A stretch of DNA of 64,000 bases from Kudoa neothunni (GCA_964304625.1 OZ199839.1:9610001-9674000); one strand, 5' to 3'. Shown: positions 26,301 to 39,600, counted from the stretch's first letter. Notes: generated by a model from the sequence alone, not told the origin. Numbers and translations: made by a program.

Positions 26301-27826
26301 TATTTTTTCTGAAATAATTGTACGTGAAATTGGTTTCTTACTATATTAATCTATTAATCGGTGGAAATTTTCTTAGTATTTATCACATGCGCCAAAAATT
26401 CGAATTGTAACATTTATACTTCCACACATATATTTTATTTAGTTAGTTATTTTAATAATTTTCATTTCTTATATTCGTATTATACGCTTTTTAGGATTGA
26501 TTTTATTAGAATTCAATATGGGTTATTGACTAGTGAAAATTTCTAATATGTGAATTTTTATATTCTAATACATTATAATTGTAAATATTTGTTTCAGTCA
26601 ATAAAAATTCCAATTCACAACAGAAATTTGTAATGATAAATATATAGTATATTATTTGTATAACTGAAATATTGTTTAAGTTTCACTGTTTGTTAAAAAG
26701 GCACAATCAATCAAGAGAGTATGAAATTTTTAAAAGTTAGCTATTGTGAAAATATGTTTATAGTTTCATTGAAAATGAAATATACTTAATAAAAACTTTT
26801 CTGCTGATTAGCAGAATTTGTATTTTTTGTCGATTAACAACATTTGTATTAATCTATGAGCTAATGTTATCGTAAACAAGACCTCACCAGGCTATATTCC
26901 TTGCACTCTTAGGTGCAGTGCCAACTTTTTTATTAAACCTAAATAAGCTACATATATTTCTTCTTAATCTGATATATTTATCATTGTTTTTATATAATTT
27001 ACCCTAATTTTTAAAATTTTTTTGATACTATACTTCTCATTTTAGACTTGTTAAATCTTGCTGTTCTCAAGTGTATAAAACCAAATTTAATATAATTTAA
27101 CTGAACTTGATGCTCATTTTTGTTTTTGATACCCGCTGATTCTCAGTACTATAACTTCATTTATTAAATAATCATCCACAATATCTCAATAAGAAGTTTT
27201 TTTTTCTTCTCGCTATAATTTTTATATTACATCGTATAATCTATTTCAGAAGAAGTAAGGTTTTTCCGAATAATTTGATATAGAAATAATCAATACAGTT
27301 CATGTTTATAATAAAAGTATATAATAAATATTAAACTATCCTTGAAAAATTATTGGTTCAAATAAATAGATGAATATACGTTTTAATAAAATAAATGTAA
27401 TTGTTATCATAACAATAATATTAAATTTAACAAATATGATTTATTACCAATTTTGGAATTATGTTCAAGTAGCAACTATTATAGCATGTCCTCTTGCGAC
27501 AATACTCAATACTATCAATTAATATGCTTGAGTTTAAAATAAACTTTCATAATATCATTACAACACAAATGTATTTTGTTACTGATGATCCATTTAGGTA
27601 CGTTCTAGAGGACCGCTCGAGCATTATTATAGCATTGGAGGCTGAGATGAAAGGATTTAATGAGGATATAGCTCGGTTAGAAGTATATTACCATCCCATG
27701 TAACATTCTCTCAGTTGATTGCTAATTAAGAGCAACAAAAAACGACTCCAACTAGAATCAGTGCAATGTGAAGAGAAAGCGCGCCAACTCATATCAAACA
27801 TCAAAGTCAAAAACGTCAAATCATGA
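23372..27826 (+). CDS. pfdn1: Prefoldin subunit 1
   Basis: Four exons (23372-23401, 23447-23612, 27598-27682, 27731-27826) give about 125 residues, the usual length of PFDN1, a beta-class subunit of the prefoldin chaperone that hands actin and tubulin to CCT. Seen: an N-terminal coiled coil (EQLKD, then AIADLQLKKSQIAKQ), the beta-hairpin core LLPGETRTYQTVGNMYVLED, and a second helix (AEMKGFNEDIARLE, then KKRLQLESVQCEEKARQLI). The total exon length is 377 nt, one base short of an open frame. The break sits at the CCCC run near 23492-23496, where a fifth C would restore the match, so a homopolymer error is the simplest reading. The third intron junction spans 3,985 nt and hosts transposon remains. 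The gene ends 100 bp from the tail of the dehydrogenase gene. Confidence 0.8.
24420..25350 (-). mobile_element. Decayed hAT-like transposase remains
   Basis: On the minus strand, 24530-24415 reads SSNVGEDLAHIPLSSTAVQRSF followed by SKFKYFLEDNKANL. This resembles the C-terminal dimerisation motif of hAT transposases (small residues before SxxRxFS, then K/R-rich helices). Upstream minus-strand frames (24939-24682 and about 25350-25170) may be more of the same element but are not recognisable on their own. It lies inside the long pfdn1 intron. No terminal repeats were found. Confidence 0.4.
25351..27590. other. Rest of the pfdn1 intron, no gene seen
   Basis: AT-rich sequence without recognisable coding or repeat structure. 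Short open frames at 25833-26125 and 26361 have no domain. Confidence 0.5.
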
Positions 27827-27926
27827 TAAATAAAACAAATAATAGTTAGAATGCTATAGTTACTAATTTCTTTCAATTTTACTAATCAATTGTAACCTCC
27901 ATTTCTCATTTCTGAGTCGTTGCGGA

Positions 27927-28931
27927 TTAAGCCAAAGCGAGTTTTTTCTCCTCAAGCAATTCCTCGGCTGAAGCCATCATGGCGGCTTTGGTCTCTTCGG
28001 AGATAGCCAAATCTTTGACAATAGTGTATTTACCATCCTTGATAGTCACAGGGAAAGAGAAGAAAATTCCTGCGGGAATTCCATAAGCGCTACCATCGGA
28101 GTAGACTCCCATGGATACCCAGTCACCTTCAGCAGTACCGTTGAACCAATCGTACATGTGATTGGCGGCAGCGTAGGCAGCAGAAAGCGCACTTGATCTC
28201 TTTCTGAGAGCAATCACAGCAGCGGCTCTTTCTTTCACTTCTGGTACGTACACTTCTTTCAACCACTTGGAGTCGTTGATAGCTTCAAGGGCATTAACTT
28301 TTCCTTTACCTTCCAATTCGGCCATGGCAAACGAAGCGTCAGGAACCATGGAAGATGAGTGGTTACCCCACACCAAAGCTCTAGTCACCTGTCTGGGGTT
28401 GATGTTCAATTTCTCGGCGATAAACGATTTCGCCCTATTGTGGTCCAATCTGGTGAGACAGGAGAAGTTTTCTTTGGGGATTGTTTTGCTCATTTCAGCA
28501 AGTATAGCACAATTTGTATTGGCTGGGTTGGCAATAACAACAACTTTGCAGTTCTTGTTGGCATGCATATCCAAGTACTCAGCCTGTTTTTGATAGATCT
28601 CACGGTTGGCTTGGAGAAGATCAGATCTTTTCATACCTTCCTTGAGGTTCAATGCACCAGCAACAAGCACAGCGGCATCAATTCCTTCGAAAGCTTTCTC
28701 TTGATCCACAACAACATCTATCTGTCTCAGCAGAGGGAAAGCGCAATCCAACAGTTCCATTCTAACACCCTTGAGCACATCCTCACAAACTTTAAGATCG
28801 CACATGACCAAATGAACTGGCTGGTTGGGACCGAAATAACATCCAGATCCAATCATAAAAACTAAACTGTAACCAATTTGGCCAGCAGCTCCGGTAAGAA
28901 GCACTTTCAATGTCTTTTTCTCTTCAACCAT
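27927..28931 (-). CDS. Cytosolic malate dehydrogenase family enzyme, possibly a lactate dehydrogenase
   Basis: An intronless 334-residue protein, the normal length of cytosolic MDH. Seen: Rossmann motif TGAAGQIGYS (residues 13-22), an acidic residue closing the second beta strand (CDLK, Asp45) as in NAD-dependent enzymes, NPANTN (135-140), the catalytic relay LTRLDHNR (Arg161, Asp163) and WGNHSS (His191). The mobile substrate loop reads NLKEGMKR where MDH has PRREGMER or PRKEGMER. The Arg that grips the second carboxylate of oxaloacetate is therefore Leu96, while the second loop Arg (Arg102) remains. Leu at this place is what distinguishes Trichomonas vaginalis lactate dehydrogenase from the MDH it arose from, so pyruvate may be the real substrate. 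Base composition is clearly GC-richer than the neighbours, as for a highly expressed or recently acquired gene. Confidence 0.9.
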   Translation of the reverse strand: MVEEKKTLKVLLTGAAGQIGYSLVFMIGSGCYFGPNQPVHLVMCDLKVCEDVLKGVRMELLDCAFPLLRQIDVVVDQEKAFEGIDAAVLVAGALNLKEGMKRSDLLQANREIYQKQAEYLDMHANKNCKVVVIANPANTNCAILAEMSKTIPKENFSCLTRLDHNRAKSFIAEKLNINPRQVTRALVWGNHSSSMVPDASFAMAELEGKGKVNALEAINDSKWLKEVYVPEVKERAAAVIALRKRSSALSAAYAAANHMYDWFNGTAEGDWVSMGVYSDGSAYGIPAGIFFSFPVTIKDGKYTIVKDLAISEETKAAMMASAEELLEEKKLALA

Positions 28932-31900
28932 AACACCCGAATCAGCCAGTTAATTTACAGGACGTGTGAGGTTACCGAACAGACAACTCGGAATATCCCT
29001 TAACACTCAATATGAGTTGGATTACAGTTGGTTCAATTAAATCCGAGTTGTAATCCATAAGAAGTATTGTACACGAGTTTATTCACAAATAAACTCTATC
29101 CTATATTGATACATATCGTCTGATTGGACTCCTGTAGACTCATTGATAACTGTTTTTGATAATGTTAGCAAAATATTTCCATTATGTTGTTTTCCACCCT
29201 AATTATCTGTTATCCAAATCAAACATCCTCTATTTTGATTTAATAATAGCACTATCTTATTGTTTATCGAAGATAACTGATTTTATTAAGCAGATGAGAT
29301 TTTAATGCTAATTCATTCTAGAATATTCTGGTTTGACTTAATTTTAGCAAGTATCAACTGTACGCCCCCTTTGAATCAAGATTTAAAAATCTTTGAGTAA
29401 TAGATTTCGCTAATATTTCAAATTATAAATATTCATTCCTTTATCTGTCCCAGTGTTATCCTATCCCTTGTGGAATACATAAAAAGAGGGTGTTAAAATA
29501 GTTCTCACGATACAGCTTAATCCTTGTTATACTCCTTCTCGCAAAACACGCTAGGGTTGTTTACATGAAAGCGGATCATTCGTTATCCTTCCGTTGTTTC
29601 TTTTTATTTATTTGTTTTATACAACTACGGTGGGTAACTAATAATACACAATCTCATTAATATGGTGTATCCTAGTTTATGTTAAGTGATACGTTTATAA
29701 CATGGTAATGTTTATAAGAGGCTAATTGTCGTTAAAATCTTCTTGAATTAAACTAGGAAATTACCATTTCATTGTGCCACGTGATTACCCAAATAGATTT
29801 TATTTTTCCGATTAAGTCACGTATATTTGATTTTTATTTATTTACAAATGTGAAACAATTAAATTCGTACGACTTGGTTTTTGAATAAATGTTAAAAATA
29901 ACGGATAATTAATCCAGTCTACATCTGGAAACGTAATAATAATCATTAATAAACAGTTTATAATATACGGATGCGTCAAAGTTTACTCAAATGGTAGATT
30001 ATATAAAATTTTGACACATTTCGTGAACGAATTCATGAGAACTCTGGATAAGATAATAATTTATCACTTGATCAATGCTTATGTCTGGATGGTTTGATGA
30101 AGTAAAAAAATTTAAGTTAATTTCAGTGGATAAAATAATTAAACTAAAAAATTAGTTATAAAAATAAGCAATGACTCAAATAATATCTAGGGTGATTTAG
30201 GGATACTAAACATTAGTGGGATATGGAGAGATTATGTTTTATATTTATATTATGCCCACATTATACCAATACAGATAGAAGGAGTTCTTCACACAAGTTG
30301 TAACATTTTTGAATGTTTCTCATAAGATTTTATATTTAATTAAATCAAGTTCATCTAATTTTATTGAAAATATGAATAATTCTAATCCCCAAATAAGTCA
30401 TTTTGTGGGTAGGAATTTGTTTTATGTTAACTTAAATCAAACGGGAAAAATTAAAAAATGCTATTAAGATATAACTAGGTATTTATTAAGCGAACAAAAT
30501 TTTGAGCTTATGATTAATGTCCAATATAAAAATCAGTCCTAATATAAGATATTGGCATTCACCCATGTTCATCAGAATGATTTAAGAATTTTTCGATGAC
30601 AAGAGAATGCCTTTGGACATATCTAGCAAATATAATATATTCAATGTATATTAAAATGGAATAAATTAGATTTCTATAGATTGTTAATTTCCAGTTATTA
30701 AATAATGTAATACATGCAAAATATAAAATATTTAGATACGAATTATAAGAAATTTAGTTAAATGAGGCGCTAGAAAATAAATAAGAAAAAAATTATTGTT
30801 ATCATTACCCAAAAATGAACATTTTCTAAATATTATCTTAATGTAAATGACAACATTTTTTTTAAATAAAAATTTAACAACCATTCTATTACCCATTCTG
30901 AATGTTAACGAAAATACAAAGACAAAATAATGCATCATTAAGTGAATTACGTATTATCGATTACATACTGTATACTCTTTTTAGCATTCAATTAATAATG
31001 CTGGATATATTATTTCTAAATCAGGTAACAACTTTAATACGTTATACATAGATAAAATTGATAGCTTTGATGTGTTTTTAAATTTCCAATTTATATAATA
31101 TTTTATTAATTATGAAAAATATATGAATATGTTATATTCACTATAAATAATGCGTTATTTTATATCAACTTAACTTTTTTAAATTTAAAAATATTTACAA
31201 TAGGTATTATTAATGAAAAGTGTGTAACGGAACAATTTATTTGTTTATTTATTCACATATATCCATCTATATTAGCTAAGACATTAATTATATTATCGAT
31301 AAAAAGTATATCCCAACGTAGAAATAATTTGGTTGAAATAACACCTCGTTATAGTTAACATATCGTATTCCAATAAACATTTATTAAAATATTTATTTTC
31401 TAATTATTAAGCTCATAATAAAAAATTATATAAAGTTTAGAGTTTCCCAATAATTAATATAGTATTTTATAAACTTTTATATTGGATATAACATTGGAAA
31501 AATTAAATAATTGTTTGCAATGATTTGTGTTAAATTTTTTATTTTAATTAGTCAATTATACGCTTTCATATTTTTAGTTTATTAACTGAAAATTATACTA
31601 TTTCAAGAGTAATAAATTAGTTTTTATTTCAACGTTAGTATAATGAAAGCTTTTGCATTTATTATATATTTTTGTCTTAATACATTTTACTATTATAATA
31701 ATAAAAAATATAATATTCATAAGATAATAATTTTAATAAATTGGATTATTTTCCATTAATACATTTAATTGTTTTTTTCTATTAAACTCAGAATCTTTTC
31801 AAAGAAAATTATGAAACTATGAATTTTGCAATTCTCTATATCACTTTAAATCTAATAAATTATCAGAAAGTATTATATTGTATGTATTTATCTTATATAA

Positions 31901-32526
31901 ATGAATTTCTATTGCTAACTTGCATATAAGACCAAATTATTAGGAAATTCACTCTTAATCAATAATAATACCAACAAAAATATATATCGCGAAAATATAT
32001 ATTACCAAATAAACAACATTAAAAAGTCATTATAATTTCATTAAATTAATTTATTTAACCAAAATTTTTATAGAAATAAACTAACTATAAGATGTGCGCA
32101 CGCGTGCCACTAACAACGTTAAAACGTGTTTCAATTCTTTATTTTCATAGCTAAACTACATGTGTCTAAAGAAAAACGCCATTATAACCGCATAAAAATA
32201 TACCATAAAGTCGCCATTTCCGATATATTCCAGTGATTCTGGCAACTTCGGATAATTAAAATCATTTATAAAATAACGAATTTGTTTGAATCTTGATATA
32301 AATGATTATCTCATTTTGTTCTTTAGATAGAACTATATCAATGAAAAATCTAAAATTAACAAGATATGTATTTTTCATCAAATATTATTATTATTAATGG
32401 ACCTTAATTACATAATCGTTTTTATTAATATTTTTTAATACACCTAATTTTAATTAAGAAATAATTTTCGAATGATGGCCGTGAGCCCTTTTTTATATTT
32501 ATTTTTATTGGCGCATGCCACATGGC
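28932..32526. other. Intergenic region, 3.6 kb
   Basis: AT-rich, especially after 30.6 kb. No gene, RNA or transposon is recognised; the open frame at 30732-30938 on minus is probably chance. Confidence 0.55.
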
Positions 32527-34112
32527 ATGTCGACTTTGTTGTATTTTTTGGGAAACGCAACCGTGAAAAATTTAAATAATACTAGAATTTTTGCTAAATA
32601 TCCCCAAATTTATGAATCTCACATTCCAGAGGAATTTGTTGTAGTTTGATGAGATTCAGTTAGGTAATTCATTAGATTCGATAGATAGAAAAGGTGTACT
32701 GTGGTTATTTCCGGACTTTCCTGGTTGGGCGATCACAGACACCGAGTGATGAAAAAGAGCTAGTTTTGGGTTGCGGAAACAATCTCTACAATCAATTGGG
32801 TCTAATCCAGGATGAGTGTGGAGGTGTTACCCAAATTTCATCATGGAAACAATTGAGTTTGCCTCCTATCAAGATCAAGATAAGCCAAATTTCAAAGCCT
32901 TACAAGTGGAGTATCGCAGGAGGATTGTATCACACTTTCGCCTATATTAAAGGTTCTAGAGAGGGTGAGTTATTTTGTTTTTATTTCACATTATTTTACT
33001 CTATATTGCCGAATAACACAATTTATTGTAGCTTTCGTTTGTGGGAACAATAACTATGGTCAATGTGGGTTTCTGAGCAACGTTAAATATATACCCAACT
33101 GGAGACTCATTACCTTACCAGATGAGGAAATTATTAAAAAGGTATAATATTTTTCTTAGCTGTATATTGAAAAAAATTCACAGATTGTGTGTGGACATGA
33201 CCATTCGTTCATCTTAACCGAATCAAATAATCTATACGCTTGTGGGCTGAATACGGATGCTCAATCTTCGAGAGATGGCCGGCAAACCGACAATGTTAAT
33301 TGGGGTTGGAGTAAAGTTTCTGTAGATGGTAGATTATCTCATATCAAAGAAATTGTCGTTGGCGATGACTTTAATTTTTGCAAATCTCGTATTTTCACTT
33401 AAATAATAATTTGTAATGTTTAATTAGTTGATGATAAATGGTACAGTTGGGGTAACAATGAGTTATCGCAACTGGCTTTGAATGGCGCTAAATCCCAGTC
33501 GGAAAAATCTCTTTCCGATAAAGTAAATAATTATTAACAAATTTAACTTGGACTAAGCTTATTTAGATATATGGTCCAACGTTGTCAAAATTACCCCACT
33601 TCAAAAATATTGCTCTTGGAAACAGTTATGGCATTGGTTTGGATGGTAATCGCCTTTTAAGTGAATTTATGTTGTTTAAGTAAAATTAGATGATAATAAT
33701 TTGTGGGGATGGGGTGGCGGATTACCATTTCAATCGATGAAATATTCCTCTAATTATTCTCCTGTTCAGCTGTCAGGTTCGCTGTTAAAAATTGACGGAA
33801 AAATTATTGATTTGAAGGCTTCGACTGGCGTGTTTGGAATATTTACTGGTAATAATTCTTAGTTACACATATCATTTGAATATTTTTTTAATAGATTTGA
33901 ATGAATTGACAATGGTTGGAAGAGTTTATAATAACATGTATGCTAATAGTTTAAACAACTCAACATATTCACCATACCAAGTTAAGCATGTAAATCAATT
34001 ATTTTCTTATTCATTTAAATTATTAGCATTTTTAGTACACGTTCGAAGGAAGAATAAACAGTTGGAGTTTAAATCGAGACCACGCAGCATTTTTAGTCCA
34101 AACAAATATTAA
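32527..34112 (+). CDS. RCC1-repeat beta-propeller protein
   Basis: Eight exons (32527-32643, 32685-32964, 33032-33141, 33184-33388, 33428-33522, 33567-33645, 33690-33848, 33895-34112) join into one open frame of 420 residues, the size of a single seven-bladed propeller. RCC1 signatures recur: VLGCGNNLYNQLGL, GLYHTF, FVCGNNNYGQCGF, VCGHDHSFILTE, LYACGLN, WYSWGNNELSQLAL, GNSYGIGLDDNNLWGWG. The tail is basic (VRRKNKQ, KSRPRS), possibly for nucleic acid or nuclear targeting. The family includes the Ran exchange factor RCC1 and many other proteins; blade sequences here are too divergent to say which. The start codon is the first ATG in frame with the first blade (FLGNATVKNLNN). Confidence 0.8.
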
Positions 34113-34390
34113 TTAATGCTGATATAATTTTGAGTTAATTTCTTTATCATGAATATTTTGAAAAATATTGCCATTATTATTTTATTTGATATAATTAGTT
34201 TTGTTGATATTGAGACCACAATTTAAATTATATGCAACCGATAATTGATATTTTTGGAGTTTTATGTTATATGGAATACACCTAATAATATATACGTGTA
34301 TATGTAATTATATAATTATGTAAAATACGAATTTTAAAATAATTTCAGTTTGAATTGGAATATATTTTAAAATATTTTACTATCTATATT

Positions 34391-36500
34391 AACCCTCTAA
34401 CACGTCGCTTACCGATTCATTTTAGTTTCCGGATCCCCTACCTCTTACGAGGACAACTCCGCCCCCGTTATCGAAAAAGAGATTTAAAATGGATTTATTT
34501 TTAGGTGGGGAAAATATATAATTATTAAAATAACATTAAAAAGAGCAGAACAGTCTATTTTGACAGGAAAACAAATGTGAATAAAATAAATAAAACTGAT
34601 AATTAATTTAATATTTGAACTTTTTATGCAAAATAGCAGATGTGAATGGTTGAGCTTACACGATATTTTGTAGTTTTGTTGTTTAGTTTATTGAATTTTT
34701 TAGTGCAAATTGACTTTAATTTAAAGTTAAAATTGTAGAACAAGGACAGAATTTACCAATTAAATATTATAGTTATACCAATAATTAATCCTACAATTAT
34801 AAATTAGAATGTTGATATTTATTAAACGATTTAAGGTAGGAATGTCTGAATTTCATCCAATAATTTATTTTTGGTAGTAAAGTTAAACATTCTCTACAAG
34901 TGAACATCGAAGGGTTGTATAAAATACGAAATTCTTATTCTTAAAAATTCCTGCATTTAATAATAAATAATCGACAAGGAAAAATTATGACATAACAGAG
35001 AAATCAGTTTCCGCAGCTTAACCCAAAATTTGTACACTGATAGAATATTATAATAAAATAAGTAATTATAAGAATAACTTTGGAATAATAATTATTTACA
35101 GTGAAAACTTAATTTTACTGAAATACCGAAAAGGGAACAGTATCCCCTCCGTGTGCATAATCTTAATAAAGTAGGTCACATGTTCTTTGAGAAAAAAATG
35201 TGAATTTTCATTGAAAGCAAAAGTGAATTTATTAATTTTGAAAAGAAATAAATAAAACAGGCAGAAAGCTTTACGTGTATGTATGTAAGAAAATTATTGC
35301 AATAACGGATGTTTTTCTTGCGTATGGCGCATATTCTCCGTAGTATGCTCGAAGAGGGTGTTATATTTGGTTTATGACAAATGGAAGCCTTCTGAAAATT
35401 GCTCAATACAGTTTTACGACCTACTAGGGCACTTTTCGTTTTAACTGATATTAGGTTTTTTACAATTAATTGCGTATGTGTAAGCAGGTCAATTTACGAG
35501 GAGTTCCCTACATTTATTAGTCTCCAGGAATTCATCGGGACAGAGACGGTATGTTGGTAAATCGTAACCGACAATATTTTTTGATCTTGTCATTATTCTA
35601 TAGCAAACTATTGAATTATCAACAAGATCAACACTTCCCATATGCTTATTAGACATATACATGTTGTGTGGCTGGTTAATCTGTAACAAATATATTTTAA
35701 TTTTACAGTATCTATTAACTTTCGGAGTTGGACGTTGTCCAAAAAATTTAATTATCAATAAAATTGATTTAGTCTCATTCCAATGTGAGAAAAGAATTTG
35801 TATGGAATTATCACTGAAATTTTCATTCGTACCTCAAATCGTTTTCTCCATCAGGCGCTTCGGTGTTATGGTTAATATAGAAAATAAATCATCAAAAAAC
35901 AATCCAAGTTTCGGTACATCCCTCAAGTCTTTTACGAACTTTTGACGACATTCATTCTGAGTCTCAGCTGTTGACTTTCCACGGTAAATAGAAAAGCTAT
36001 ATGCGTAATCATTTGAAGATCTTATTATCCAATTTTTAAACCTAAAGCGTAAAGGTTTGTCTCCATAAACATCATAGAGGAATGATATCCTTAATATCAT
36101 ATTATTTGTACATTTTTGGAGATATTCTTGTTAAAAATTCCACACTTTTTGAAGTTTACATTCAGTTTTTCAATTAATGTTCTTAATTTAAACAATTTAA
36201 CACCCTTGTCGATTTTTGCGTTATCATTAAAATTGAGGTATCCTTTAATGAATTTGTATTGTTTATAGGTCATCGCTATTTTCACTAACATTACTCCGAA
36301 TCCACATCGCCTTCCAAATACATATATTACCAGGAAACGTGCGATAGCAAATAAATAGCAATATACCAATAAATGTATTGAGTTGTTCGGCTGTCAGGTT
36401 AAGGATGTGGACATTTTTCTGCTGAATGTATAAGTTAGATTGCTTTACAATCATCATTACCTTTTTGTCTAAAAGTTATTGAAAAACATCGTAGGACTCG
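34391..36500 (-). mobile_element. Decayed piggyBac transposon
   Basis: Minus-strand pieces follow piggyBac transposase in order. About 36457-36263 reads LTAEQLNTFIGILL; 36100-35834 reads YGDKPLRFRFKNWI and YAYSFSIYRGKS, then FFDDLF; 35758-35489 reads NKHMGSVDLVDN and YRI. The frame is broken several times. TTAACCCTC at 34391 may be the low-coordinate end because piggyBac inserts at TTAA, but no matching inverted end was found on the other side, so the limits are approximate. Confidence 0.7.
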
Positions 36501-39500
36501 ACTTTTTCTTAAAATTTACTGATTATAATCATATTACCCCTCAATCTCTCTGCATATTTCAAGTAAAATTCTTATACCAGTATCCACTGTTAAATTTGAC
36601 ATGAAATTACCCTCTTCATCCAATTAAAGTCTTAACATTGATTGGGGGAGGAATGATAATATCTTCGAATCATGTCATCTTTATCACAGAATTCCTTAAA
36701 AGCGCCTAATAAATTGTTAGAACGAATTATTCCAATCAAGAATTTCAACAAACTGTGTAAAGGATTACTTGAAAATTTCAAAGTGGCTGAGTTGCTGTTT
36801 CTCTTTCTACGTATGACTATTTTGGTAATATTTTTCTTAATTCCAACTGTATGTCATAGGAAATCATGATATTGAGCTGCACACATATATAATTTCAAAT
36901 CACAAATTTATGGACGGAAATAAATTAATCCCAACTTAATATTTCACTATTCGCACTAAATGAGTGTTTGAGCATGAACAGCACGATATTTTTTTAACCA
37001 TATAATAGGATTTCTTATTACAATTACTGTAGGTAATCGATTTTCCACATTTTTTTGCGTGTAAATAATAATTATATATCCTTTTTTTGGAATTGAGAAG
37101 AAAAATTGATGTTTTTTTATTGAAATAGTATAAACGAGTATAAATTATACAATGAACAAAAAAATCTAGCGATATTTCGTTCAATACTTGGAAAAATCAA
37201 TGATTTTAGTTTGTGTCATATTTTGAGCCGCTATGACTAGGCTTCAAAAAATCGAGGAGTTTCGACTCGACCCTCGAAAATTCTCCAAACCAACGAAATT
37301 TCGAGTGTATAGGGATTACCCTCTAGTCCGAAGAGATTAAGTCAATGTATTAACAAGATTGTGTGATTCGTTCACAGTGGATTTTTGTAATGAATGTTAA
37401 AGAAAATTTTCTTATCAAAATTTAGCAATGCATTATTTTTCGGAATAAATTAATTTATTACTCTTAAAATATCAGCTAAACCATAGTATTACAATATCTG
37501 TGTAAGAACTTTGAATGGTGTCGCATACAAAATCGGAAATAAAGTCGTTTCCTACAATTCATACTGTTCATTCATTTCTTTTTCAAAAGTTATTTCATTT
37601 TTGTTCGTATCACAAAAAATTACATTATGTAATTAAATTAAGCTCAAAAAGAATTAACCTATAAACTAGAAATAAATATTAAGTCAAGCAGATTCGGATT
37701 TACGTGGAATCTCTATGTTGTTGATAAATGCATCGGAAAAATTATTATTTATCTATAATTTTTACAAATTAGAAGTCGTTAATTGTTCACCGATTTTTTT
37801 TATTGTATCTGTTAGTAATAAGTTTGTAAATGTTCAATTTTGTAACTTCGTATTTTAAAAACAGAACTTTCTGATTTATTCTATTCATAATTAGAATGAA
37901 GATATTTCAATTTAACTATGGCGTAACTTTATGTGATTTTTAGTTTATAAATTTTTTCGGGTAATTTATTCATGATTACAAAAATTTTATAACAATATTT
38001 GTTCTACCATTCAAACATGAAAATTTTTAATTTATTTTATTAAGTTTTCTTTTAATTAATGTTAACTTTAAAGTAGAGCAATCGTCACAAATCGAAATAT
38101 ACGACTTTTAAGCATTTATAATAAATCAACAATGGTATTTACAAGTCTAAAGCATTTATTTATTATTTATCTCAACAAAATAAAAATGATGTAAAAGCTA
38201 AAAAAACGGTTTTTACTTATTTTTTGAAGATAAAATGAAATATTAGATCATATTCTATAATTTACTTCAATATTTTTGTGTGGTTGAATGTTTCAAGCGT
38301 TTAAATATAATATAATTAGTTTACTGAGATGTATTGTCCATCAAAATGTTTGTAAAAACTAGAAACAACCACAAAAAGTTGGAATCATGAATTCCCTATC
38401 ATAATCCTTAATAATCTTCTCTTCAATACATAATCACCTTCGATTTTTTTAGGGCCTAACCACAATTAAACAGCTACGTAAGATACATTATTTAATTTGT
38501 TCGCAGTGCCATCTTCTGGATCCCTTATGGAGCAGCTTCCTGATTCACCTTAATTATAATAAATACTGTTACCACTTTGATTATTTACAGAATCATCGTC
38601 AGTAATTCTCTCAATATCGTGGGAAATGAAATTTTTAGCAAAAACTAATCTTGTAAAATAATTTCAAATAGTATCTTACATTTAAATATGACAGAATTTC
38701 TGGATCGTAAATGTGACATCATGTAAATCAGGTTGTTCAATCACGCAATTTTCGGCGTTGCTTGAATTTTCTTCCAATTGTGCAAAAAATAACATTGAGA
38801 TGATTATTTACGTTTTTAATGCTACAAAATATTTTCAGGCTTAGTGGTTGAAACATGCTGACCTTATTAACATAGAAAAACAGAGTTAAATGTTAGAAAA
38901 TGTGAGTGATGTATGTACTACACAGTTGTCAACAAATAATAAGATCTTTCTGTTAGTACTAAAAAGCATTCAATTTTATTATTTAAGTAAATGGAAAAGG
39001 TCGGACTTGTCATACATGCATTTTTATTGGGTTGATGTTGAAGAGGAAGTTCTATAATTTTTCTGACGCGTCGTGGTTTTTAAAAATTCCCTAGTATCGA
39101 GGGAGATCTTATCGCCAATCATTGAGAAAATAAGCATTAATACGGTAGTGTATGGGTCGTAGGCAATATGGCTCCAACGCAATCTTTAAAAATTTACTTG
39201 TTTACCACTTATTTTGCTTTAATACAAATTTAAATTGATAGTTCAATAAAATATAGATAATTTGTAAATAAATAATTGGTTTCCAATGAAATTTTAGGGT
39301 TGAAAATTTCCTTTACGGATCTAACACAAAAATGACCCGAGCGCAGCACATAATCTGAACTATGCAATAAATAATGGATGGAGAGTCAATTTTACGAAAC
39401 AATTCACTGTAAATTACCAAAAAAACTCGAAATCATAAAGTTTTACGAGTTCATATCATATAATAAATATGTTAAGTTCCGAGTGATGGAAAAAGTTTCC

Positions 39501-39600
39501 AATAAAATACCACGATAATAAAAAGGTCTAAATGACCGATTCTATTTTGGTCTTTTTTTGAAAAATAAAATAGACAACTCATTATTTTTAATAGAAAATT
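36501..39600. other. Intergenic region, no gene seen
   Basis: AT-rich. A TCGAGG/CCTCGA-rich palindromic patch lies at about 37245-37330. A minus-strand acidic scrap near 38640-38380 (DDDSVNNQSG) could be transposase remains but is not assignable. Confidence 0.45.

Noticed and set aside
28267-28865. Two open frames antisense to the dehydrogenase gene
   Set aside because: They are shadows of the GC-richer coding strand; the minus-strand frame matches MDH throughout.
34391-34420. TTAACCCTC as a proven end of the 35-36 kb piggyBac copy
   Set aside because: No inverted partner next to a second TTAA was found beyond 36.5 kb, so it is given only as an approximate limit.
37245-37330. TCGAGG/CCTCGA palindromic patch as a regulatory site or element end
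   Set aside because: Several short inverted matches but no single long stem, no repeat unit and no adjacent gene.
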